Shown here one piece after another: positions 15,763 through 25,098 of a stretch of DNA of 39,115 nucleotides (positions are counted from its first letter, which is position 1; each line of letters opens with the position of its first letter). The position numbers were made by a program, and so were the translations under genes. Location of the stretch: contig JAFWKC010000083.1 of assembly GCA_017514345.1 (NCBI GenBank), positions 1 through 39,115 of the forward strand, written 5' to 3'. The notes under the pieces were generated by a model. That model was not told the origin of the DNA, ran no database searches, and worked only from the letters and a program-made list of their open reading frames with translations. This stretch comes from Eubacterium sp. Its GTDB lineage: Bacteria > Bacillota > Clostridia > Oscillospirales > Acutalibacteraceae.

Positions 15763-15915
15763 GTGGGATTCGAAATGCTTCGTTTGCGACCGCTGCCTGT
15801 GGCAGATAAAGGGAGCAATAAGAAGTCAGTAGCGGTCAAAATTTGTAGGCGCTCCAAGCCGTAACAAATTTTGGGTACCGCCCTGCGACAATTCTCCGCG
15901 AGAGGAGAATCCCAC
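15763..15915. repeat. Hairpin-rich non-coding element with tRNA T-arm-like ends
   Basis: The ends are GTGGGATTC (15763-15771) and GAATCCCAC (15907-15915), perfect inverted repeats that resemble the two arms of the upstream tRNA T stem-loop. Inside are GACCGCT (15788-15794) with AGCGGTC (15831-15837), AAAATTTGT (15838-15846) with ACAAATTTT (15864-15872), and ATTCTCC with GGAGAAT (15904-15910). AGCGGT can also pair with ACCGC at about 15879-15883, extending the AAAATTTGT stem, so two structures compete. An open frame running through here begins inside the tRNA and is not a gene. It may be an interspersed repeat or a small RNA. Confidence 0.6.
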
Positions 15916-15943
15916 CGTCAATTTTTTCCGTAACTATTAATTA

Positions 15944-15972
15944 TTGTAAAACCTCTTAACTTATGTTATTAT
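15944..15972 (+). promoter_or_regulatory. Promoter for the 15993-17078 gene
   Basis: TTGTAA (15944-15949), 17-bp spacer, TATTAT (15967-15972), about 20 bp before the ATG; the leader would be very short. Confidence 0.6.
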
Positions 15973-15992
15973 GTATCAGAGGAAGTGAGTAA

Positions 15993-17078
15993 ATGACCTT
16001 AAAAAAGAAAATCAAAAAGAACAGATACAAGATTTTACTTGTTTTTGTAATTATACTTATCGGCGCTATCATCGGCGGAATATATTATTCAAATGTCGTA
16101 AAGACCTCCGAGCGCTACGAGGAAGCAAGGCAGCTTTACAAGGAGTCAAGCTATTCCGAAGCGAAGGAAATTTTTGAGGAGCTCGGCGATTACAAGGACT
16201 GCGAAAAATACGTCAAGGACTGTGAAAAAAAGATAACAGAAGGTACGTATAACAAATCGTATTCGATGTACGAGCAAGGCAACTACCTTAATTCAATGTC
16301 AACAATCACGAACGTTCCCGACATTTTCGGCGCAACTGATTTGTACGAAAAAAGCAAATTTTATTATCTTGAAGAGATGAAAAAATGCAATAACAATACT
16401 ATCAATAACGCGTATTACGAAATTGCAACAAGCTTTTATGACAAATACAATTTCGGTCTTGTTGTCAAGGAGGAACGCGGTGACGAGGTTGAATCGTACA
16501 AGGTTAACAACGTATGCCTTATTACTATGATTGACTTTAATAATGACGGTGTACGCGAGCTTGTTATCGGTGCTGTCAATCCCGAAAAGGACGATACTGC
16601 ACACTATTATATTTACACCTACTCCAACGGAAAGGCAGTACAAATCAGAGAAGGCTTATATGTAAAGCGAGCAGGAAAAAACGGCTTTTGCACGCTTGAC
16701 TTTTTCAACGACAAAAAGGATAAACAGATTTATCAGGGCGACCTGCATTCAGGATATACGCTCGGCTTTGACAGCAAAAGCTTTAATCAGAAGCTGAGCT
16801 GGGAAAAAAAAGGAAACGGCAAGCACGCAAAATGTACCGTAAACGGCAAAAAGGTAACGACAACCGAATTTGATAACACCATTCCGAACTACGACGAAGA
16901 AAAGCTGTACGCCGACGGAAAAAAGCCGTTTAATTCTTACGTGCAGTATATAGGAAATTTTGAAATTTATTCTTCAGATTACCTTACGGAAACAGCCGCA
17001 AAGGAGCTGAACAATATGAACAACAATGTCTATACTATCCTTTCAGTAGCTCACGAAAAAATTAACAGCAAAAAATAG
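15993..17078 (+). CDS. Membrane-anchored protein with TPR-like region, function unknown
   Basis: A 361-residue protein with a basic N-terminus and a single transmembrane helix at about 13-32 (ILLVFVIILIGAIIGGIYY), then an extracytoplasmic domain. Residues about 40-130 look like TPR-type helical pairs: YEEARQLYKESSYSEAKEIF and a degenerate second unit YNKSYSMYEQGNYLNSMSTI. A beta-rich C-terminal domain contains MIDFNNDGVRELVIG, an FG-GAP or calcium-loop-like motif (D-N-D-G) common in Ruminococcaceae surface proteins. ATG at 15993 follows AGGAAGTG. It stands alone, between the structured element and the MITE-like repeat. No enzymatic motif seen. Confidence 0.8.
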   Translation: MTLKKKIKKNRYKILLVFVIILIGAIIGGIYYSNVVKTSERYEEARQLYKESSYSEAKEIFEELGDYKDCEKYVKDCEKKITEGTYNKSYSMYEQGNYLNSMSTITNVPDIFGATDLYEKSKFYYLEEMKKCNNNTINNAYYEIATSFYDKYNFGLVVKEERGDEVESYKVNNVCLITMIDFNNDGVRELVIGAVNPEKDDTAHYYIYTYSNGKAVQIREGLYVKRAGKNGFCTLDFFNDKKDKQIYQGDLHSGYTLGFDSKSFNQKLSWEKKGNGKHAKCTVNGKKVTTTEFDNTIPNYDEEKLYADGKKPFNSYVQYIGNFEIYSSDYLTETAAKELNNMNNNVYTILSVAHEKINSKK

Positions 17079-17082
17079 AAAG

Positions 17083-17426
17083 AAAAAATACACCTTGATA
17101 CTTCAAGGTGTATTTTCAGACTGTCGAAAAAGGGCATAACCGCGCCGAATATAGTAAAGTGTTACAGTTTCGGCTTGTAGGTGGCGAGGACCTCGGCGCC
17201 CCGCTAATTCAACAACCAATCTTTTGAAAAGTGCCGTGAATTCAATGCCCACGGCACTTTTGGCGCTTTTCGTCTTTTGCTCGGGGGCAGTACCATCGTA
17301 CAGCTCCCACTCGCAAAATACGAAATTCTGCTCCTTTTTCGAAAGCCTGCCAGCGTGTCGATATCGTATTAATAAGGTTTTTCGACACGCTGAAAAATAC
17401 ACCTTGAAGTATCAAGGTGTATTTTT
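17083..17426. repeat. MITE-like element with ~49-bp inverted ends that are terminator hairpins
   Basis: The left end (17083-17131) and right end (17378-17426) are inverted copies of about 49 bp. Each contains the hairpin ATACACCTTG/CAAGGTGTAT followed by CAG-x-x-TGTCGAAAAA, with only a few mismatches. The interior is non-coding and full of stems: AAAAGTGCCGTG/CACGGCACTTTT (17227-17261), CAGCGTGTCG/CGACACGCTG (17351-17360 with 17383-17392), and a nested stem with arms TTTCGTcTTTTGC and GCAAAAtACGAAA. It lies exactly between two convergent genes, and the end hairpins can terminate both. A 99-codon open frame on the minus strand runs through these stems and is not credible as a gene. Confidence 0.75.
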
Positions 17427-17427
17427 A

Positions 17428-18861
17428 TTATACGTTAATTTCTACCTCTACGCCGAGAAGGTCTTTGTTCTTTTCGAGTATCGGTTTAACTACCTCGTTT
17501 AAGAAATCTTCCGTCTGCTGCGGAGCTCTGCCAACAAAATTCTGCGGCTTGAGAATAGCAAGGATTTCCTCCTTGGTCGTCATAAACGCAGGGTCAGCGG
17601 CAATCCTGTCGACAAGGTCGTTTTGTCCGCCCTCAACCTTAACCACTGCTCCTGCAGCCATTGAGTGCTGACGGATTTTTTCGTGAAGCTCCTGACGGTC
17701 GCCGCCCTTTTTAACAGCGTCCATCATTATATTTTCGGTAGCCATAAACGGAAGCTCGCTCATAAGACGCGCTTCGATAACCTTCGGATAAACAACAAGT
17801 CCGCTTGTTACATTGATGTACAAATCAAGGATACCGTCGGTTGCAAGGAACGCTTCTGCAACGGAAACGCGCTTGTTAGCCGAATCGTCGAGCGTTCTCT
17901 CGAACCACTGCGCCGAAGCCGTCCAGGCAGGATTGAGCGCATCAATCATTACGTATCTTGAAAGCGAAGCGATACGCTCGCTTCTCATCGGGTTACGCTT
18001 GTATGCCATAGCCGACGAGCCTATCTGATTTTTCTCGAACGGCTCTTCAATCTCCTTCAGATTCTGAAGAAGTCTGAGGTCGTTGGAAAACTTGCAGCAG
18101 GACTGCGCGATTAAGCCAAGACAGTTACAAACTATCGTATCGAGCTTGCGTGCGTACGTCTGGCCGCTTACGGGGAAACACGCCTTGAAGCCCATCTTCT
18201 CTGCAATAATCTTATCAAGCGCCTTGCACTTTTCGTGGTCACCGTCAAAGAGCTCAAGGAAGGACGCCTGAGTACCCGTCGTACCTTTTGAGCCGAGCAG
18301 CATAAGCGTATCGAGAACGTGGTCAACCTCTTCAAGGTCCATAACCAAATCCATAAGCCAGAGCGTTGCGCGCTTACCTACCGTAGTCGGCTGTGCAGGC
18401 TGAAAATGCGTAAAGCCAAGGCACGGCATATCCTTGTATTCATCTGCAAATTTTGCAACTGAATTGATAGCGTTAACAAGCTTTTTCTTTATGAGCAAAA
18501 GCGCCTCGCGCATTGTGATAACGTCCGTGTTATCGCCAACGTAGCAGGAGGTTGCACCGAGGTGAATAATCGGACGCGCGTTCGGACATTGCTCGCCGTA
18601 TGCGTGAACGTGGCTCATAACATCGTGACGGAACTTCTTTTCGTACTCGCGCGCAACATCGTAATTGATGTCGTCGGCGTGAGCTTTAAGCTCGTCAATC
18701 TGCTCCTGTGTAACTCCGAGTCCGAGCTCGTGCTCAGCTTCGGCAAGCGCTATCCAGAGCTTGCGCCACGTTTTGAATTTAAAATCAGGAGAATAGATAT
18801 ACTGCATCTCCTTGCTTGCATAACGCGAAGCAAAGGGTGAATTGTAAATATCGTTAGCCAT
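17428..18861 (-). CDS. purB: Adenylosuccinate lyase
   Basis: This enzyme cleaves SAICAR to AICAR and adenylosuccinate to AMP, both releasing fumarate. The 477-residue protein of the fumarase/aspartase superfamily has the signature loop GSSAMAYKRNPMRSE at about 279-293, the catalytic-base serine being in this loop. It also has HLGATSCYVGDNTD near 100 and the GFTHFQPAQPTTVGKR segment with its histidine near 160. Length is normal. Its ATG overlaps the purC stop by one base (TAATG), so it is translationally coupled. Confidence 0.97.
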   Translation of the reverse strand: MANDIYNSPFASRYASKEMQYIYSPDFKFKTWRKLWIALAEAEHELGLGVTQEQIDELKAHADDINYDVAREYEKKFRHDVMSHVHAYGEQCPNARPIIHLGATSCYVGDNTDVITMREALLLIKKKLVNAINSVAKFADEYKDMPCLGFTHFQPAQPTTVGKRATLWLMDLVMDLEEVDHVLDTLMLLGSKGTTGTQASFLELFDGDHEKCKALDKIIAEKMGFKACFPVSGQTYARKLDTIVCNCLGLIAQSCCKFSNDLRLLQNLKEIEEPFEKNQIGSSAMAYKRNPMRSERIASLSRYVMIDALNPAWTASAQWFERTLDDSANKRVSVAEAFLATDGILDLYINVTSGLVVYPKVIEARLMSELPFMATENIMMDAVKKGGDRQELHEKIRQHSMAAGAVVKVEGGQNDLVDRIAADPAFMTTKEEILAILKPQNFVGRAPQQTEDFLNEVVKPILEKNKDLLGVEVEINV

Positions 18862-19571
18862 TAGTCAAGACCTACTCTCTTCATCATCTCGGCATAAGCC
18901 TCTTCTACGCCGCCCATATCGCGACGGAAACGGTCCTTGTCGAGCTTTTCGTGTGTGTTGATATCCCAGAAACGGCAGGTATCGGGGCTGATTTCATCAG
19001 CAAGAACGATAGTACCGTCGGACGTTTTACCGAACTCAAGCTTGAAGTCGATAAGCTCAACGCCGATTGAAGCGAAATACTCCTTGAGTACGTCGTTAAC
19101 CTTGAACGCCATTTCCTTAATCTGTTCAACCTCTTCGCGTGTTGCAAAGCCGCAGGATACAGCGTGATAACCGTTGATAAGCGGGTCGCCGAGGTCGTCA
19201 TCCTTGTAGGAGAATTCAATAGACGGGCAAACAAAGTCCATACCCTCTTCAAGACCAAGACGCTTGCAGATTGAGCCAGCGGCACGGTTACGGATAATTA
19301 CCTCAAGAGGAACGATAGTAACCTTTTTAACTGCAGTTTCTCTGTCTGAAAGCTCCTCTACAAAGTGAGTAGGAACGCCATGCTTTTCAAGCAGCTGCAT
19401 AAGGTAGTTGCTCATCTTGTTATTCACAACACCCTTGCCGACGATTGTTCCCTTCTTTTCGCCGTTAAAGGCTGTAGCGTCGTCCTTGTAATCAACAATT
19501 ACGACATCGTCGTTGTCGGTTGCCCAAACCTTTTTTGCCTTGCCCTCATAGAGCTGTGTTGTTTTTGTCAT
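18861..19571 (-). CDS. purC: SAICAR synthase
   Basis: A 236-residue ATP-dependent ligase that joins CAIR and aspartate to give SAICAR in de novo purine synthesis. Typical segments are [20 protein letters not shown], the [20 protein letters not shown] region, [20 protein letters not shown], and [14 protein letters not shown] near the C-terminus. It acts directly before PurB in the pathway, matching the gene order. A good AAGGGAGG site precedes the ATG at 19571, 27 bp after dapF. Confidence 0.97.
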   Translation of the reverse strand: MTKTTQLYEGKAKKVWATDNDDVVIVDYKDDATAFNGEKKGTIVGKGVVNNKMSNYLMQLLEKHGVPTHFVEELSDRETAVKKVTIVPLEVIIRNRAAGSICKRLGLEEGMDFVCPSIEFSYKDDDLGDPLINGYHAVSCGFATREEVEQIKEMAFKVNDVLKEYFASIGVELIDFKLEFGKTSDGTIVLADEISPDTCRFWDINTHEKLDKDRFRRDMGGVEEAYAEMMKRVGLD

Positions 19572-19598
19572 AATAAAATCCTCCCTTATATCAAAAAA

Positions 19599-20438
19599 TT
19601 ATAAGTTTATTTCACCCTCGAAAACCGTAGTTGCAGGTCCAGTCATAAATACGCTGTCGTTTTCGTCGCCGCTCCAGCTGATTTGTAAATCGCCGCCGAG
19701 CAGATGAACAGTAACGTCATTGTCGCAAAGACCATTTACTATCGCAGCTACCGCGCTTGCACAGGCGCCCGTACCGCAGGCAAGAGTTTCGCCTGAGCCG
19801 CGCTCCCATACGCGCATTTCGAGATTTTTTCTGTCAGTTACATAAATAAATTCCGTGTTCGTTCTGTCGGGGAAAAGCTCGCTGTTTTCAAAAAGCTTAC
19901 CCACACACTCAACGTCAAATTCCTTTGGTGACTTATCGATAAACACAACGGCGTGCGGATTACCCATAGAAACGCAGGTCATTTTGTAATCAACGCCGCC
20001 GATATTTACGGGATAATCAACTGCCCTGTCGCAGTCGCAGATAACGGGAATGTCCTTTGCGCTCAGCGACGGCGCGCCCATATCAACCCTTGCGCTGACA
20101 GCCTCGCCGTTTTCAACAGTTATGTCGATATACTTAACTGCGCCCATTGATTCAATTGACACAGAGGTCTTGTCTGTAAGCTTGTGGTCGTACACGTACT
20201 TTGCAACGCAGCGAATACCGTTTCCGCACATCGCGCCGCGTGTTCCGTCGGCATTGTACATCACCATTTCAAAGTCTGCCTTCGTTCCTTTTTTGATGAT
20301 GATAATACCGTCGCCGCCTATTCCGAAATGACGGTCGGACAGCTTTATTGCCGCCGACACCTCGTCTGCTATTTCTTCTTTCGTGCAGTCAAAATACACA
20401 TAGTCGTTGCCGCAGCCGTGCATTTTTGTAAACTTCAT
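19599..20438 (-). CDS. dapF: Diaminopimelate epimerase
   Basis: A 279-residue PLP-independent epimerase converting LL- to meso-diaminopimelate for lysine and peptidoglycan synthesis. Both active-site cysteines are visible: Cys71 in GAMCGNGIRC and Cys221 in ETLACGTGACAS. The N-terminal MHGCGNDYVYFDC motif is intact. It is the first gene of a dapF-purC-purB unit; this pairing with purine genes is not functionally obvious. The promoter at 20490-20518 lies just upstream. Confidence 0.97.
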   Translation of the reverse strand: MKFTKMHGCGNDYVYFDCTKEEIADEVSAAIKLSDRHFGIGGDGIIIIKKGTKADFEMVMYNADGTRGAMCGNGIRCVAKYVYDHKLTDKTSVSIESMGAVKYIDITVENGEAVSARVDMGAPSLSAKDIPVICDCDRAVDYPVNIGGVDYKMTCVSMGNPHAVVFIDKSPKEFDVECVGKLFENSELFPDRTNTEFIYVTDRKNLEMRVWERGSGETLACGTGACASAVAAIVNGLCDNDVTVHLLGGDLQISWSGDENDSVFMTGPATTVFEGEINL

Positions 20439-20489
20439 ATCAACACTCCAAGCTGTTATTTGAGTCCTATAATTTCTATATTAGTTGCT

Positions 20490-20518
20490 ATTATATCAAA
20501 TGTACTTTAAAGTAGCAA
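20490..20518 (-). promoter_or_regulatory. Promoter of dapF with a palindrome in its spacer
   Basis: On the minus strand, TTGCTA (20513-20518), 17-bp spacer, TATAAT (20490-20495). The spacer contains TACTTTAAAGTA (20503-20514), a perfect 12-bp palindrome and possible operator. The rest of the 324-bp gap between dapF and glgB is AT-rich and holds only this promoter and the glgB promoter that I can see. Confidence 0.6.
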
Positions 20519-20658
20519 TAGTAAATAAATCTAAAATTATTTCCCTTCAAAAAATACCTTTTGTTAATCTGTCACAAAAAACCTATTCATTTTAAGTCAT
20601 ATTGCACAACTTTAAAAATATTTTTCAAAATTCTTGTAACAAAATATACAAAATACCC

Positions 20659-20687
20659 TTGAATTACGCGTCATTATCTGTTATTAT
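20659..20687 (+). promoter_or_regulatory. Promoter of the glg operon
   Basis: TTGAAT (20659-20664), 17-bp spacer, TATTAT (20682-20687), leaving a leader of about 70 bases before the glgB ATG. Confidence 0.65.
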
Positions 20688-20762
20688 TAAATTGCAAAAA
20701 TATCATAGTGGATTATTGTATCATTCAGCACCGCTTTGATGAATAACATAAGGAGAAAATCT

Positions 20763-22661
20763 ATGGCTCAGATTAAAGACGAATATCAACTGCCTGTGTA
20801 TCTGTTTCACGACGGAACTAATTACAAGGCATATGAGTTCTTCGGTGTTCATAAGATAAAAGAGAACACCTACGCATTCAGAGTATGGGCTCCTAATGCT
20901 GAAGCCGTAAGCGTTGTCGGCGACTTTAACGGATGGGATGAAAACGCTCATCACTGTCTGCCCGCTTCGCCCGGAATATGGGAGGCCATCATCGAAAATG
21001 TCAATGTTTTTGATTGCTACAAATACGCAATCAGAACGAAGGACGGAAGAACGCTGATGAAGGCAGACCCGTACGCTGTGCATCAGGAAACACGACCTGC
21101 TACAGGCTCGAAGGTTTATGAGCTCGCTAACTATAAATGGCGCGACAAGAAGTGGCAGGACGACAAGAAGAAGTATAACATTCTTGAAAAGCCCGTTAAC
21201 ATCTATGAAATCCATTTTGGCTCATGGAAGCAGCACGACGACGGCAACTTCCTTACCTATCGCGAAATGGCTGACCAGCTTGTACCGTACGTAAGGGATA
21301 TGGGATATACTCACATCGAAATGATGCCGATTACGGAATATCCGTTTGACGGCTCGTGGGGCTATCAGGTTACGGGCTACTTTGCCGCAACGTCGCGTTA
21401 CGGACTGCCCGAGGATTTGATGTACTTTGTTGACACTTGTCACAAAAACGGCATCGGCGTAATCCTCGACTGGGTTCCAGCTCATTTCCCGAAGGACGCT
21501 CACGGACTTTATGAGTTTGACGGTCAATGCTGCTACGAGTACGCAGACCTTAAGAAGGGCGAGCACAAGGAATGGGGTACGCGAGTTTTCGACTACGGAA
21601 AGAAAGAGGTACAATCCTTCCTGATGTCCTCTGCTATGTTTTGGGTGGAAAAATTCCACTTCGACGGACTTCGCGTTGACGCAGTAGCTTCGATGCTCTA
21701 TCTTGACTACGGACGTGAAAACGGTCAGTGGACGCCTAACAAAAACGGCGGCCGCGAAAATCTTGAAGCTGTTGAGTTCTTCCAGAATCTCAATACAGCT
21801 ATGTTCAGGGAACAGCCAGGAGTTATGATGATTGCCGAGGAATCAACGGCGTGGCCGATGATTACGATGCCTACCGACATCGGCGGCCTTGGCTTCAACT
21901 TCAAGTGGAATATGGGTTGGATGAACGATATGCTTCGTTACACGTCTATGGACCCGCTTTTCAGAAAAGGCAATCACAACTGCATTACGTTCAGCTTCTT
22001 CTATGCTTTTTCAGAAAACTTCGTGCTTCCTATCAGCCACGACGAAGTAGTTCACGGCAAGGCAAGCCTGCTTAACAAGATGCCAGGCGACTACGATATG
22101 AAGTTTGAGGGTATGAGGCTCTTCCTTGCGTATATGTTTGCTCATCCAGGCAAAAAGCTTCTGTTTATGGGCTCCGAATTCGGTCAGTTTATTGAATGGA
22201 ATTACAAGCAGGGACTTGACTGGGTGCTTCTTGATTACGACAAGCACGCTCAGCTTCTTGAGTTCACGAAAGAGCTTAACAAATTCTACAAGGCGCACAG
22301 CGAGCTTTGGGAAATCGATTATTCGTGGGAAGGCTTCCAGTGGATTTCAAGCGAGGATAACTGCAACAGCGTTATTGCTTTCAGACGAATGAACAAAAAG
22401 GGCGATGACATCATCGCAGTGTTCAACTGGACGCCGAACGGCTTTAACAGCTACAAAATCGGCGTTCCCGACGCAGGCAAATACAAGGTAGTGCTTGACA
22501 CTTCCCTTTCAAAATACGGCGGCGACAAGCCGAGGCTTACAGGTACTTACAAGACTGTAGCTGAGCCTATTCACGGTATGCCGCAGCACATCGACCTTAA
22601 GCTTCACGGCCTTTCGGCTGTATACCTTAAAAAGGTTGAAGAAAAGAAAAAGACAAAATAA
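20763..22661 (+). CDS. glgB: 1,4-alpha-glucan branching enzyme
   Basis: This GH13 enzyme introduces alpha-1,6 branches into glycogen. I choose ATG 20763, seven bases after AAGGAG (20750-20755), over an upstream in-frame ATG; the result is 632 residues. An N-terminal CBM48-type domain (YAFRVWAPNAEAVSVVGDFN near 40-60) precedes the barrel. Nucleophile Asp306 lies in DGLRVDAVASMLYLDYG, acid/base Glu359 in MIAEEST, and LPISHDEVVHGK near 423-434 carries the transition-state stabilising Asp. A C-terminal all-beta domain ends the protein. First gene of glgB-glgC-glgD-glgA. Confidence 0.96.
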   Translation: MAQIKDEYQLPVYLFHDGTNYKAYEFFGVHKIKENTYAFRVWAPNAEAVSVVGDFNGWDENAHHCLPASPGIWEAIIENVNVFDCYKYAIRTKDGRTLMKADPYAVHQETRPATGSKVYELANYKWRDKKWQDDKKKYNILEKPVNIYEIHFGSWKQHDDGNFLTYREMADQLVPYVRDMGYTHIEMMPITEYPFDGSWGYQVTGYFAATSRYGLPEDLMYFVDTCHKNGIGVILDWVPAHFPKDAHGLYEFDGQCCYEYADLKKGEHKEWGTRVFDYGKKEVQSFLMSSAMFWVEKFHFDGLRVDAVASMLYLDYGRENGQWTPNKNGGRENLEAVEFFQNLNTAMFREQPGVMMIAEESTAWPMITMPTDIGGLGFNFKWNMGWMNDMLRYTSMDPLFRKGNHNCITFSFFYAFSENFVLPISHDEVVHGKASLLNKMPGDYDMKFEGMRLFLAYMFAHPGKKLLFMGSEFGQFIEWNYKQGLDWVLLDYDKHAQLLEFTKELNKFYKAHSELWEIDYSWEGFQWISSEDNCNSVIAFRRMNKKGDDIIAVFNWTPNGFNSYKIGVPDAGKYKVVLDTSLSKYGGDKPRLTGTYKTVAEPIHGMPQHIDLKLHGLSAVYLKKVEEKKKTK

Positions 22662-22691
22662 TAAACATTAAATATAATTTTGGAGGCAAAT

Positions 22692-23900
22692 ATGAAACAC
22701 AAAACAGATGTTGTAGCAATGCTTCTTGCGGGCGGTCAGGGCAGCCGTCTTGGAGTTCTCACAAAAAGTATTGCTAAGCCTGCAGTACCGTATGGAGGCA
22801 ACTATCGTATTATCGACTTCCCTCTTTCAAACTGTGTAAACAGCGGTATTTATACTGTAGGCGTATTAACTCAGTATCAGCCGCTCGTTCTTAACGACTA
22901 CCTCGGCAACGGTCAGCCGTGGGACCTCGACAGAATTAACGGCGGCGTTCACGTGCTTTCCCCGTACGAGGCAATCGGCGGAGCTGAATGGTACAAGGGC
23001 ACTGCGAACGCTATTTACCAGAATATTGCATTCATCGAAAAGTATGGCCCCGAATACGTCGTTATTCTTTCGGGCGACCATATTTACAAGATGAATTATG
23101 CAAAGATGATTGACTTCCACAAGAAGAACGACGCAGACTGCACAATCGCAGTTCTTGAGGTTCCGTGGGAGGAGGCTTCGCGTTTCGGTATTCTTGCTAC
23201 AGACGAGAATAACAAGATTTACGAGTTTGCCGAAAAGCCTGCTGAGCCTAAGTCAAACAAGGCTTCGATGGGCGTATACGTTTTCTCCTGGGACAAACTC
23301 CGCAAGTATCTTATTGAGGACGAGGCTAATCCCGATTCATCAAACGACTTCGGTAAAAACATCATTCCTACAATGCTTAACGACGACCAGAGAATGTTTG
23401 CATTCCCGTTCAAGGGCTATTGGAAGGACGTTGGTACTATCGATTCTCTTTGGGAGGCTAACCTCGACATTATCAACCCGAATGTTGACCTTGATCTGTC
23501 GGACAAGACCTGGAAGGTTTACTCACGCAATCCTATGTCACCGCCTCACTACATCGGCAAGGACGCCGTTGTTGAAAATTCGTCAATCGGCGAAGGCTGC
23601 GAAATCGACGGTACCGTTGATTATTCCGTTGTTTCCCCTGACGTTATTATCGAAAAGGGCGCGGAGGTTAAATTCTCAGTAATTATGCCAGGTGCAAAAA
23701 TCGGCGAGGGCGCAAAGGTTTACTATTCTATCATCGCTGAGGACGCCGTTATTGAAAAGGACGCGCAGATTGGTGAAATACCCGAGCAGCTTGAAAACAG
23801 CGAGGACTGGGGTATTGCAGTAATCGGCTCAGGCGCAACAATAACCGAGGGCAAAAAGATTGCACCGAAAGATATGATAGCATCAGGAGAGGAGGTATAA
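22692..23900 (+). CDS. glgC: Glucose-1-phosphate adenylyltransferase
   Basis: This enzyme makes ADP-glucose from ATP and glucose-1-phosphate, the committed step of glycogen synthesis. ATG 22692 follows TGGAGG (22681-22686); an earlier in-frame TTG at 22680 overlaps that site and is rejected. The 402-residue protein has the nucleotide loop [11 protein letters not shown] (12-21), [19 protein letters not shown], and a C-terminal left-handed beta-helix from about 290 with hexad-type repeats ([20 protein letters not shown]). It ends four bases before glgD, whose ribosome binding site is inside its last codons. Confidence 0.97.
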   Translation: MKHKTDVVAMLLAGGQGSRLGVLTKSIAKPAVPYGGNYRIIDFPLSNCVNSGIYTVGVLTQYQPLVLNDYLGNGQPWDLDRINGGVHVLSPYEAIGGAEWYKGTANAIYQNIAFIEKYGPEYVVILSGDHIYKMNYAKMIDFHKKNDADCTIAVLEVPWEEASRFGILATDENNKIYEFAEKPAEPKSNKASMGVYVFSWDKLRKYLIEDEANPDSSNDFGKNIIPTMLNDDQRMFAFPFKGYWKDVGTIDSLWEANLDIINPNVDLDLSDKTWKVYSRNPMSPPHYIGKDAVVENSSIGEGCEIDGTVDYSVVSPDVIIEKGAEVKFSVIMPGAKIGEGAKVYYSIIAEDAVIEKDAQIGEIPEQLENSEDWGIAVIGSGATITEGKKIAPKDMIASGEEV

Positions 23901-23904
23901 GAAT

Positions 23905-25029
23905 ATGAACGGAAAGAAAGTTCTTGGATTGATTTTCGCAAACATCCACGAAGAGGCACTTGAATCACTCACCGATATGAGAACTATGGGCTCTGTTCCG
24001 TTTTGTTCGCGTTACCGACTGATTGACTTTCCTCTTTCAAATATGGTAGAAAGCCAGATTTCTAATGTAGGAGTAGTTACAAACTCAAACTTTAATTCGC
24101 TTATGGACCACGTAGGAACAGGTAAGCCGTGGGATTTGTCAAGAAAAGCTGACGGTCTTTATCTGCTTCCGCCGTACTCGCTGAGCAACACGACAATGTG
24201 GGGCAACAGAATTGACGCGATTTACGGCAATATGAATTTCCTTGACCAATCAAATCAGGAATGGGTGCTTATGAGCGACTGCTACAATGTTATGAACATT
24301 GATTTTGAAAAGGTATTCGACGCTCACGAAAAGAGTGGCGCTGCAGTTACTATCGTAGGCGTTAAAGGCAAAAAACCTGCAAACATCAACAGCGTGCTCG
24401 TTTTTGAAGACGTTGCAGAGGACGGAAAGATTAATTCGGCAGTTATCGACCCGAGCACTGACGATGAGGTATTCTATTCCTGTAATATTATCCTTATCAA
24501 GAAGTATCTTCTTCAGACGCTCATCACTACAGCTCATTCAAAGAATGAAACCTCGTTCCAGAGAAGCATTCTTATGAACTGCATTAAGTCGGGCAAGGCA
24601 TACGCTTATGACGCAACCGATTGCTTTATCGGCACTATCGACAGCGTACAGAGCTACTATGACATTTCGATGGGACTTCTTGACAAGGAAACAAAGCATA
24701 AGCTTTTTGTTAACGACAGACCTATTTATACAAAAGAGCGCGACGATATGCCAACACTTTACGGTCACGCTTCAAGCGTAAAGAACACGCTTATTGCCGA
24801 CGGCTGCGAAATCAAGGGTACAGTTGAAAACAGTATTATTTTCAAGGGCGTTAAGGTTGAAGAGGGCGCAGTAGTTAAGAACTCTATTCTTATGCAGGAT
24901 ACAGTTATCGGTGAAAACACGAAGGTTAACTACATCATCGCCGACAAGAACGTTAATATCAAATCAGGCGTTGAGCTTTCGGGAGCAGAAAACTTCCCTG
25001 TAAGCCTCAGCAAGGACACGAGAATCTAA
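23905..25029 (+). CDS. glgD: GlgC-like regulatory subunit of ADP-glucose pyrophosphorylase
   Basis: A 374-residue GlgC paralogue. The nucleotidyltransferase fold is kept (CSRYRLIDFPLSNMVESQ, GKPWDLSRKADG) but the GGxGSRL loop is replaced by LGLIFANIHEEAL, so catalysis is not expected. In Bacillota GlgD forms a complex with GlgC and raises its activity. The C-terminal beta-helix (about 285-374) is retained. The ATG at 23905 is served by GGAGAGGAGG at the end of glgC. Confidence 0.95.
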   Translation: MNGKKVLGLIFANIHEEALESLTDMRTMGSVPFCSRYRLIDFPLSNMVESQISNVGVVTNSNFNSLMDHVGTGKPWDLSRKADGLYLLPPYSLSNTTMWGNRIDAIYGNMNFLDQSNQEWVLMSDCYNVMNIDFEKVFDAHEKSGAAVTIVGVKGKKPANINSVLVFEDVAEDGKINSAVIDPSTDDEVFYSCNIILIKKYLLQTLITTAHSKNETSFQRSILMNCIKSGKAYAYDATDCFIGTIDSVQSYYDISMGLLDKETKHKLFVNDRPIYTKERDDMPTLYGHASSVKNTLIADGCEIKGTVENSIIFKGVKVEEGAVVKNSILMQDTVIGENTKVNYIIADKNVNIKSGVELSGAENFPVSLSKDTRI

Positions 25030-25032
25030 TTC

Positions 25033-25098
25033 GGAATTAGGAATTAGGAATTAGGAATTATTGGTTGCTCTGTTCTTTCTGCACAGAAAGAACAAACC
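25033..25098. repeat. Heptad repeat GGAATTA x4 with adjacent hairpin
   Basis: Four perfect head-to-tail GGAATTA heptads (25033-25060) are followed by a hairpin with arms GTTCTTTCTG and CAGAAAGAAC around CA, extended by outer GGTT/AACC. CGGAA at the left and TTCCG downstream (about 25104-25108) are inverted. It is placed in the glgD-glgA gap. The hairpin lacks a following T run, so it is not an obvious terminator; it could weaken or protect the transcript inside the operon. Confidence 0.75.

Noticed and set aside
15616..15864. 82-codon open frame on the plus strand
   Set aside because: It reads through tRNA-Ser, its terminator and the structured element; its N-terminal part is just translated tRNA.
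15763..15915. Integrated element between tRNA-derived attachment sites
   Set aside because: The T-arm-like ends are inverted rather than direct repeats and only 150 bp apart, with no integrase.
17103..17402. 99-codon open frame on the minus strand
   Set aside because: It runs through the stems and inverted ends of the MITE-like element, has no ribosome binding site and no recognisable domain.
20688..20762. Riboswitch in the glgB leader
   Set aside because: The ~70-base leader shows only weak short inverted repeats and no known aptamer core.
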